Shown: piece by piece, positions 6,200 through 12,030 of the stretch
Numbering within the stretch: position 1 is the stretch's first letter
Layout of the letters: every line of letters begins with the position of its first letter
Assembly (NCBI GenBank): GCA_945983195.1
Contig: CAMFSS010000017.1
Location: forward strand, 1-16,097
DNA length: 16,097 nt
Origin: an uncultured Prevotellaceae bacterium
Lineage (GTDB): Bacteria; Bacteroidota; Bacteroidia; Bacteroidales; Muribaculaceae
Direction of reading: 5' to 3'
Program-made: the position numbers and the translations under genes
Notes under the pieces: model-generated
Told to the model about the DNA's origin: nothing
Database searches by the model: none
What the model saw: only the letters and a program-made list of their open reading frames with translations

Positions 6200-6919
6200 A
6201 TGAAAGATTGTGATAAAAAAAGAAAAGAAGATATCATATCAAGGCGAGATTTCTTCAAACGAGGTATTGGTAAAACAATTCCAATTTTGGTGTGTGCAAC
6301 TGTTCCGTCTTTTCTGATTTCGTGTGGTTCAGAAGATGAACCTTATTGCAGTGAATGCTCAAATACATGTAATAGTAATTGCTCTTCAGACTGTTCGGAG
6401 AGTTGCTCAGGAAGCTCTAAATTATCAACTTGTTCTGACTGTTCAAGCGGTTGTGAGGGATCTTGCTACACTGGTTGTTCAACAACTTGTGAAGGAAGTT
6501 CAACATCGTCAACCTGTTCAAGTTGTGCAAGTACATGCAGCGGTGGTTGTATTGGTGGATGCTCAACTGGATGTAGCGGAACTTGTAAATCTACATGCAG
6601 TAATGGTTGTTCTGGAACCTCTAAGAGTACGACTTGTGATGGATGTAAAGGAAATTGTGACACTTCTTGCTGGTCAACTTGTGCGGAATACTGTTCAAAC
6701 GACTGTAAGGGAGATTGTTATGCAACATGTGCATCTTCATGTGATAGAGGATTCTGCACTGGGAGTTGTTCTGGAAATTGTTCGTCTTCATGCAGTGGTT
6801 TTTGTGATAATACTTGCTCATACACTTGTTCTATGCGTTGTGATACTACATGTTATGGCAGATGTACAGGTGGTTGTGATACAACTTGTGTGGGAACTTG
6901 TGCTTATTTTATGAAGTAA
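6200..6919 (+). CDS. Tat-exported CXXX-repeat Cys-rich lipoprotein, modification substrate
   Basis: A 239-residue protein with 47 cysteines. N-terminus: twin-arginine motif SRRDFFKRG (14-22), hydrophobic core, lipobox LISC (39-42) with Cys 42 as lipidation site. After the acidic SEDEPY come four blocks, each opening CxxC and continuing as CxxxC repeats, with 6, 6, 9 and 23 Cys. The first three end in Cys-free linkers of the form (S/E)G(S/T)S(K/T)xST. Spacers are mostly Ser, Thr, Gly, Asn and Asp. One spacer breaks the rule (CDRGFC, four residues). It is followed 3 nt later by a radical SAM maturase and farther on by TatA/TatC, so it is the likely substrate: modified in the cytoplasm, then exported and lipid-anchored. 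The nature of the modification is not known to me. The gene is AT-rich. Confidence 0.88.
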   Translation: MKDCDKKRKEDIISRRDFFKRGIGKTIPILVCATVPSFLISCGSEDEPYCSECSNTCNSNCSSDCSESCSGSSKLSTCSDCSSGCEGSCYTGCSTTCEGSSTSSTCSSCASTCSGGCIGGCSTGCSGTCKSTCSNGCSGTSKSTTCDGCKGNCDTSCWSTCAEYCSNDCKGDCYATCASSCDRGFCTGSCSGNCSSSCSGFCDNTCSYTCSMRCDTTCYGRCTGGCDTTCVGTCAYFMK

Positions 6920-6922
6920 TTT

Positions 6923-8137
6923 ATGATGAAAGAACAAACTAAAGTATGGCAGTCGGGAATGGCGAAGTCTATAACATTTATTGTCACAAAGGACTGCCAA
7001 CTTGCTTGCAAATATTGCTATCTTGTAGGGAAGAACGTGAAAGAGCGAATGCAATGGCCTGTTGCAAAGCAAGCTATTGACTATGTTCTGCAACACGAAT
7101 ACGATTTTCCACAAGAGTCTGTTACATGGGATTTCATTGGTGGTGAGCCTTTTCTTGAGATTGACTTGATTGACCGAATTTGCGATTATATCAAGACTGA
7201 AATGTTCAGGCTTAATCATCATTGGTTTAATTCCTATCGATTTTCGTTCTCAACTAATGGAATAAATTACCACACCGAAAAGGTGCAGAATTTCATTAAG
7301 AAAAACAGAGAACATCTGTCAATTGGAATAACCATCGACGGCACCAAGAAGAAGCACGACTTGAACCGAATTTGGAAAGGTGACGGACCGGAACGAGGCA
7401 GCTACGAAGATGTGGTGAGGAATATTCCTTTGTGGATAGAGCAATTCCCTTATGCCGCTACCAAAGTGACGATAAGCAGTGCAGACATTCCTTATATCTG
7501 CGAAAGTGTGCTGCACTTGTATTCGCTTGGCATTCATGAGGTGAATATCAACTGTGTGTTTGAAGAGGTCTGGAATGAGGGCGATGACAATCTGTTTGAG
7601 GAGCAGCTAATCAAACTCGCTGATGCAATCATCGACGGTGATTACTATGAGGATTATGCCTGCTCGTTCTTCTCCGAGCACATTGGCAAGCCAATGGATA
7701 AAGTGTTGGAAAATCAAAACTGGTGCGGAGCGGGGAAGATGCTGTCGGTGGATGCGGCAGGGAATTTCTATCCTTGCACACGATTTGCAGCCTACTCTCT
7801 TCGCTCGAAAAAGCCTATTATCATCGGCAATGTGACCGACGGTATCAACAAGAACAAGTTGCGCCCATTCCTCACGCTTGACCGCTGCACACAGTCGCGG
7901 CAGGAGTGTATTGATTGCGAGGTGGCGAGCGGTTGTGCGTGGTGTCAGGGCGAGAACTATGACGCTGCCGAATCGCCCACCATCTATCATCGTGCCACTG
8001 CCATCTGCAAGATGCACAAGGCGCGTGTTCGTGCCAATAACTACTATTGGAACAAACTCTACCGCAAGTTGGAGCTTGAGAACCGCCGAGAGGAATTTGA
8101 GAAGAATCACCGCGATGTTAAACCCGAAATTTGCTGA
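6923..8137 (+). CDS. Radical SAM/SPASM peptide maturase, CXXX-repeat target family
   Basis: A 404-residue radical SAM enzyme. C25-xxx-C29-xx-C32 (CQLACKYC) binds the [4Fe-4S] cluster that cleaves S-adenosylmethionine, and GGEP is at 73-76. The C-terminal third has SPASM-type auxiliary cluster cysteines: C268 (NWCGAG), C285 (YPCTRF), and a group from C322 through CIDC and CAWC to CKMH near residue 365. Such enzymes form thioether or carbon-carbon links in ribosomal peptides. Placement 3 nt after the CXXX gene makes that protein the expected substrate; the family name 'radical SAM peptide maturase, CXXX-repeat target' is from memory. ATG 6923 or 6926 may be used. GC content is about 35-40% up to about 7320 and near 50% or more afterwards, so the gene appears mosaic. 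Confidence 0.87.
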   Translation: MMKEQTKVWQSGMAKSITFIVTKDCQLACKYCYLVGKNVKERMQWPVAKQAIDYVLQHEYDFPQESVTWDFIGGEPFLEIDLIDRICDYIKTEMFRLNHHWFNSYRFSFSTNGINYHTEKVQNFIKKNREHLSIGITIDGTKKKHDLNRIWKGDGPERGSYEDVVRNIPLWIEQFPYAATKVTISSADIPYICESVLHLYSLGIHEVNINCVFEEVWNEGDDNLFEEQLIKLADAIIDGDYYEDYACSFFSEHIGKPMDKVLENQNWCGAGKMLSVDAAGNFYPCTRFAAYSLRSKKPIIIGNVTDGINKNKLRPFLTLDRCTQSRQECIDCEVASGCAWCQGENYDAAESPTIYHRATAICKMHKARVRANNYYWNKLYRKLELENRREEFEKNHRDVKPEIC

Positions 8138-8142
8138 CCGTC

Positions 8143-8535
8143 ATGCTTAAATATTTGATAATACAGCTCGATGACACATCGGTGTCGTTCTGTCACTACG
8201 AAAACTGCCGCACCGAGTGCCGACTGATGCCGCTCGATGTGCTGAAAAAGGCTATTTTCTTCGCAATGAAGGAGAATCTTACCATTCAGATGGTTTATCC
8301 AGATTACGACTTGCCGCAGGAGTATCTCGACACTATTGATACCATCGACCATGCCGACATCGTTCCAGCAGGACGAAGCGGTGATGTGGTGGTCGGTTCT
8401 TGGGACAATATTGCTGCCGGTGGCGTGGTGGCACTGCGCACCACTCGTGCCGAGCTGTTTGCCGGGTTTGGGGAGAGTGGCGTTGCTCTCAGGAGTAACA
8501 TACGCAATTATGTATTCTTCACTGTTGTGGAGTAG
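8143..8535 (+). CDS. CXXX repeat peptide maturase, N-terminal part (ends at in-frame TAG)
   Basis: 130 residues from ATG 8143, which lies 5 nt after the radical SAM stop. The start MLKYLIIQLDDTSVSFCHY and the segments LTIQMVYPDYDLPQEY and IDTIDHADIVP match my recollection of the second maturase of CXXX systems, usually a single protein of about 300 residues or more. The reading frame stops at TAG 8533-8535 and continues uninterrupted in the same frame with the expected C-terminal part. No shift is involved, so a one-base nonsense change or a sequencing error explains it. A readthrough or a two-piece enzyme is the alternative. An upstream TTG at 8131 gives a less natural start that overlaps the preceding gene. 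Confidence 0.75.
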   Translation: MLKYLIIQLDDTSVSFCHYENCRTECRLMPLDVLKKAIFFAMKENLTIQMVYPDYDLPQEYLDTIDTIDHADIVPAGRSGDVVVGSWDNIAAGGVVALRTTRAELFAGFGESGVALRSNIRNYVFFTVVE

Positions 8536-9057
8536 ATGACCGATGAGGATTTTGCCATCTACAAGGCTGTGCTTGCATCGCTTGCTGAGAGCGTCAAGCA
8601 GCTATATGCCGAGGGAAAGACTCCGCAGCTCAACATCCTTACCGATAGAATGATGCTCACGGCGATGAATAACTGCAATGCCGGATGGGAATCGCTCACG
8701 CTTGCCCCCGATGGCAAATTCTATGTGTGTCCGGCATTCTATTTGGAAGCCGACGGTTACAGCGTAGGTGATTTGGAAAATGGGCTTGACATCAAGAATC
8801 CACAGCTCTACTGTCTCGAGCACGCTCCGATTTGCCGCAAGTGCGATGCCTTCCACTGCCGCCGCTGTGCCTGGCTTAACCGCAAGACTACACTCGAAGT
8901 GAACACTCCGAGCCACGAGCAGTGTGTGGTGGCACACTTGGAGAGGAATGCCTCGCGTGAGCTTCTTGCCTCAATCCGCACTCTCGGAGAATTCCTCCCC
9001 GGCAACGAAATCCCGGAGATAGACTATTTAGACCCATTTGACATAATTGAAAAATAG
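8536..9057 (+). CDS. CXXX repeat peptide maturase, C-terminal SPASM-like part
   Basis: 173 residues beginning with the ATG directly after the TAG (TAGATG), so reinitiation by the terminating ribosome is possible. It has a SPASM-like Cys pattern: C in NNCNAGW, C in YVCPAFY, then CLEH, CRKC, CRRC and CVVAH, following PQLNILTDRMML. These would ligand an auxiliary iron-sulfur cluster. There is no CxxxCxxC radical SAM motif in either half, so the role is likely a partner or accessory maturase to the radical SAM enzyme upstream. With the N-terminal part it would total about 303 residues. There is no separate ribosome binding site. Confidence 0.75.
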   Translation: MTDEDFAIYKAVLASLAESVKQLYAEGKTPQLNILTDRMMLTAMNNCNAGWESLTLAPDGKFYVCPAFYLEADGYSVGDLENGLDIKNPQLYCLEHAPICRKCDAFHCRRCAWLNRKTTLEVNTPSHEQCVVAHLERNASRELLASIRTLGEFLPGNEIPEIDYLDPFDIIEK

Positions 9058-9066
9058 CGAAAGAAT

Positions 9067-9342
9067 ATGACAAAGAAAGTAGTTGGTCAAGTGACCGAAG
9101 AAGAAAAGAATGAGATTCAGACACTATTTGAGCGCCGCAACGGACTCAATGAGCTTGCAAAAATCCTAACATCCGACAATGCCGAGCTATATGAGCGCTT
9201 GGTGAAGGATATGGGTGAAACCGGCACTAAATTCCAGAACTGGTGGGACAGTATGGCTCAGAAATATCAGTGGGAGAGTGTCGAAGGCGGTAACTGGGAG
9301 ATAAATTTCAGCACTTGCGAGATTTTGCTTGTAACAGCTTAA
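9067..9342 (+). CDS. CXXX repeat peptide modification system small protein
   Basis: A 91-residue soluble, charged protein starting MTKKVVGQVTEEEKNEIQ, with a helical first half (ERRNGLNELAKIL, NAELYERLVKDMGET) and a Trp-rich second half (FQNWWDSMAQKYQWES, GGNWEI). It lies 9 nt after the maturase and 10 nt before tatA, within the operon. I associate it with the small protein that accompanies CXXX maturases in Bacteroidetes, on size, position and general sequence, from memory. It might recognise or present the substrate leader; this is inference. There are no membrane segments and only one Cys, near the C-terminus. Confidence 0.65.
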   Translation: MTKKVVGQVTEEEKNEIQTLFERRNGLNELAKILTSDNAELYERLVKDMGETGTKFQNWWDSMAQKYQWESVEGGNWEINFSTCEILLVTA

Positions 9343-9352
9343 TTCAACGACG

Positions 9353-9640
9353 ATGATGACACTGCTATTTATTGGAACGACAGAGCTACTGCTGATTGGT
9401 GGCGTGGCTCTGCTGTTTTTCGGCGGCAAGAAGCTGCCTGAAATGATGCGCGGACTCGGACAGGGCGTAAAGCAATTCAAGGAGGGAATGAAAGATATAA
9501 CCAATCTTGATGAGGAGCAACCCGAAAACGACGAGAAGCTGAAAGACCCGGAAAAGACTGAGGCTGTGGTGCCAGATCCCAAGGTTAAGAAACCAACTGA
9601 GCAAGACTCAAAGCCTAACGACGATGGACGAAAGCAATAG
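9353..9640 (+). CDS. tatA: Twin-arginine translocase subunit TatA/TatE family
   Basis: A 95-residue protein with the TatA layout: a short N-terminal membrane helix (LLFIGTTELLLIGGVALLFFG), the FGGKKLPEMMRGLG hinge, an amphipathic helix (QGVKQFKEGMKDI) and an acidic, disordered tail. TatA oligomers form the pore for folded Tat substrates. ATG 9353 is followed by a second ATG at 9356. The last 17 nt overlap tatC. Its position at the end of a CXXX maturation operon, whose substrate has a Tat signal, suggests a dedicated exporter. No TatB is present, so this is a minimal TatAC system. Confidence 0.92.
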   Translation: MMTLLFIGTTELLLIGGVALLFFGGKKLPEMMRGLGQGVKQFKEGMKDITNLDEEQPENDEKLKDPEKTEAVVPDPKVKKPTEQDSKPNDDGRKQ

Positions 9641-10433
9641 TGGCTCGCTTCTGACATTTGGCGGTCACTTGGAGGTGCTTCGCAGGCTGTTATTCCGTAT
9701 TCTTGGAGTAGCAGCCGCCATTGCCGTGGCAGTGTTTTGCTGCAAAGAGTGGACTTTCTCTATGCTTCTTGCACCGAGTGAGTGCGATTTTGTTACCTAC
9801 CGTTGGGTGGAAAGTGCGTTGCAATGGTTTGTGCCGGGTTTCCGCTTTGAGCCGTTCAGCGTTGATCTTATTGCGACCGACCTGTCGAGCCAGTTCATGA
9901 CCCATATTACCACATCAATATATTTGGGGCTGCTTGGAGCATCGCCATACATACTTTTCGAACTTTTCCGCTTTGTATCGCCGGCACTCTATGATAATGA
10001 GCGCCGCTACTCGGTGCGCATTGCGGTGGCAATCTATGTGCTGTTCATAGTTGGGGTGCTGATGACGTATTATGTGCTGTTTCCCATATCATTCCGCTTC
10101 CTCGGCACTTACAGCGTGGCAGAGAAGGTGCATAGCACAATTACGCTCGACAGCTATATTTCCACATTCACCACACTTACGCTGTTGATGGGAGTGGTGT
10201 TCCAACTGCCCGTGATTGCTTTCTTCCTTGCCAAGATGGGACTTGTCACGGCACCGATGCTTGCGCGCTATCGCAAACATTCATTTCTCATCATTATGCT
10301 TGTGGCGGCAATTATCACGCCACCCGACTTGATGACTTTGGTGCTCGTCACTGTGCCGCTATATATGCTCTATGAGGTGAGTATATGGATTGTAGGCTTT
10401 GTGAAAACTGCCTCTTCAGATTCTCCAAAATAG
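9624..10433 (+). CDS. tatC: Twin-arginine translocase subunit TatC
   Basis: A 269-residue multi-span membrane protein, the Tat receptor for twin-arginine signal peptides. Family signatures are present: GGHLEVLRRLLFRI near the N-terminus, SPYILFELFRFVSPALYDNERR in the middle, FQLPVIAFFLAKMGL, TPPDLMTLVLVTVPLYMLYE near the end. Length is typical. It overlaps tatA by 17 nt, implying coupled translation. As the last gene of the operon it supplies the recognition step for the SRRDFF signal of the CXXX protein. It also could serve other Tat substrates elsewhere in the genome, which cannot be judged here. Confidence 0.95.
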   Translation: MDESNSGSLLTFGGHLEVLRRLLFRILGVAAAIAVAVFCCKEWTFSMLLAPSECDFVTYRWVESALQWFVPGFRFEPFSVDLIATDLSSQFMTHITTSIYLGLLGASPYILFELFRFVSPALYDNERRYSVRIAVAIYVLFIVGVLMTYYVLFPISFRFLGTYSVAEKVHSTITLDSYISTFTTLTLLMGVVFQLPVIAFFLAKMGLVTAPMLARYRKHSFLIIMLVAAIITPPDLMTLVLVTVPLYMLYEVSIWIVGFVKTASSDSPK

Positions 10434-10445
10434 TGCGTTTTGCTG

Positions 10446-10496
10446 AAAAGGTGGGGAAAATTTGGATAGTTCGAATATTTAACATATATTTGCCGA
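10446..10496 (+). repeat. 51-bp direct repeat, copy 2 (promoter-bearing)
   Basis: Identical to 4222-4272. It begins 12 nt after the tatC stop codon. Similarity continues past the repeat at lower identity (GCCGATGG; later TTTTGAAAAGCGTTTACTT). Confidence 0.95.
10461..10492 (+). promoter_or_regulatory. Consensus Bacteroidetes promoter of the second leader
   Basis: TTTG (10461-10464), 20 nt, TATATTTG (10485-10492), identical to the promoter at 4237. The start should be near 10497-10500 and the leader about 230 nt. It drives the lipoprotein at 10727 and probably the receptor and DUF4249 genes after it. Confidence 0.85.
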
Positions 10497-10595
10497 CGTA
10501 ATCGTGCCGATGGCTCTTTCAATGCCATCAAGGGAGAGGTGCGGTACGTTTGAAATTTTGAAAAGCGTTTACTTCGATTTGTCATGAGTGCTTTG

Positions 10596-10704
10596 AAGCG
10601 GTGCAAGCGAGTCGGGCGCAGTTGGCGGCAAGTACAGACTCTCACGCTTTTCATTAACAATACAATACTATGTGTTGCCCGAATCAGGACGAGTCTATAG
10701 GGTG
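10596..10704 (+). ncRNA. Conserved structured leader element, copy 2
   Basis: This is the same element as at 4585. Pairing A: AAGC (10596-10599), bulged G, GTG (10601-10603) and GAGT (10609-10612) against ACTC (10638-10641), T, CACGCTT (10643-10649), then TTC. Pairing B: AGACTC (10636-10641) with GAGTCT (10691-10696), followed by ATAGGGTG. Compared with copy 1 the lower stem has changed on both sides (GCGG/CCGC there, GC-GTG/CAC-GC here) and the loop of pairing B is 49 rather than 38 nt. The inner CCCG/CGGG hairpin is weaker here. Two-sided change with kept pairing favours a real RNA fold. Confidence 0.55.
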
Positions 10705-10726
10705 AAAATTTATTTTTACAAAAATT

Positions 10727-11125
10727 ATGAAAACTACAATCAAGGTGCTCAGTGTTTTAGCAAGTGCTGTGCTATTGTGTGGCTTTGCAAGTTGCAGCGA
10801 CGATGATGAGCCGTCATCGGGTATTCAAACGCCCATCACCGACGAAAGACCTGACAATTATGGCGATGACAGCAAAATCACTGACGAGAAGGCTTATTTT
10901 GAGGAGACTGCCAAATTGTTCCTCAACAAATTCAAGGCTTCCGATCAGGAGGCTATTATTAGGATGGCTAATGACTTTGTGAACGACTATGAAGAGCTTG
11001 ATATGCCCGATGAGTTCGGCAAGGCTCTGGCAGCGGCTATGATGAAGTCAATTTCACGCTCGCTTGCGAGTGCCGACATTTATGGGCTTTCGCGTTCCTA
11101 TGAGTCTTACTACTACGCAATCTAG
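10727..11125 (+). CDS. Lipoprotein, N-terminal part (ends at in-frame TAG)
   Basis: 132 residues with a lipoprotein signal: MKTTIKVLSVLASAVLL, lipobox FASC with Cys 23, then SDDDEP. A negatively charged tether and a helical region (ETAKLFLNKFKASDQEAIIRMANDF) follow. The frame is cut by TAG 11123-11125 after SYESYYYAI, and protein-like sequence continues in the same frame. It follows the second copy of the conserved leader, and its signal region resembles that of the lipoprotein relic at 4682. Function is unknown. If the stop is real, a short surface lipoprotein would be made. Confidence 0.7.
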   Translation: MKTTIKVLSVLASAVLLCGFASCSDDDEPSSGIQTPITDERPDNYGDDSKITDEKAYFEETAKLFLNKFKASDQEAIIRMANDFVNDYEELDMPDEFGKALAAAMMKSISRSLASADIYGLSRSYESYYYAI

Positions 11126-12013
11126 AAATATTCCGGAATCTATGAGCCTGGAAAATACTCATGGGTGCGTGTGGGCGATTCTGACGATTTAGTTTTCCAG
11201 TATAACGACCACAGCGGCAGAAAGTGCTCGGCTACTGCCAAGGCTTCAAAAGAGTCTTGGAGCGGCAACATTACGGTAGATGGTGACACTTACTCTGCTG
11301 AAGTGCCAAGGCAGATTGACATCACCGTGATGCAAGGCTCAACTGAGATGCTCACAGCTACCGTAAAGACAAATTATGTGAAGAATTCAAGTCTTGAAGT
11401 CACTGTTAACACCAAAGCTGCTAACCTTGAGGTGAACACTACGCTGAATGCCGACAATTCGAGCGTCAACACTGCCACTTCATTTGCTGTCAATGGCAGT
11501 GTGATTGTTGCAGCAGTGGGCAAAGTATCGGGCAGCAATCTCTGCAAGCAGGACTACATTCAGGATCTTATTGAGAATGAGGATTCCGACGGACTCTACA
11601 AATTGTTCAGCAATGCAATTGCCACTGCCGATGTGCTTGGTCGCATTCAGGTGAAGGGTGAATTGTCGAACCTCAAGGACATAGTTGAAGCTATGGATTT
11701 TGATGACTGGAGCAAGGAAGAGGCCGATAATGGGGCAAAAGCTCTCAACAAGTATCTCAAGGGCACATTCTACCTTAACGGTGCAAGCAAGGAGCGTGGA
11801 ACTATCGAATGGCAATCCTATCTTGATTACTATGATGACTGGTCGTGGAACGGTGAGTCGTATCATTACGAAGAATGGTACGTTGAGCCGCTTCTCAAGT
11901 TCAAGGACGGAACAACTTATTCCATTGATTCCTACTTCGGCAACGGCAAGTTTGCAAGTGTAGAAAATATATTTGAGAATCTTGTTGATTCCTACGAGGC
12001 TCTTTGGAAATAA
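11126..12013 (+). CDS. Lipoprotein, C-terminal part after the TAG
   Basis: The same frame runs on for 295 codons from 11126 to TAA 12013 (KYSGIYEPGKYSWVRVGDSDD onward). The only start near the break is a GTG at 11165, and no signal peptide is present, so this part is meaningful only as the continuation of the preceding one; together they would make about 427 residues. Content is beta-rich and Trp/Tyr-rich at the end (YYDDWSWNGESYHYEEWYVEP), as expected for a surface protein. I do not recognise a domain with a known role. Confidence 0.65.
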   Translation, partial: KYSGIYEPGKYSWVRVGDSDDLVFQYNDHSGRKCSATAKASKESWSGNITVDGDTYSAEVPRQIDITVMQGSTEMLTATVKTNYVKNSSLEVTVNTKAANLEVNTTLNADNSSVNTATSFAVNGSVIVAAVGKVSGSNLCKQDYIQDLIENEDSDGLYKLFSNAIATADVLGRIQVKGELSNLKDIVEAMDFDDWSKEEADNGAKALNKYLKGTFYLNGASKERGTIEWQSYLDYYDDWSWNGESYHYEEWYVEPLLKFKDGTTYSIDSYFGNGKFASVENIFENLVDSYEALWK

Positions 12014-12030
12014 CTTTTTTTCATAGAATA

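Noticed and set aside
6324..6914. 196-codon plus-strand ORF inside the CXXX gene in another frame
   Set aside because: It is open because the gene repeats with a 12-nt period, giving a Val/Gln/Leu-rich translation without a domain; the Tat signal, lipobox and Cys pattern identify the real frame.
7607..8110. 167-codon minus-strand ORF opposite the radical SAM gene
   Set aside because: It overlaps the SPASM cysteines of a well-supported gene and has no recognisable features.
8533..11125. TAG read as a sense codon throughout (genetic code change)
   Set aside because: Five genes in the window end naturally at TAG, including tatA and tatC at family-typical lengths, and the third interruption is TAA.
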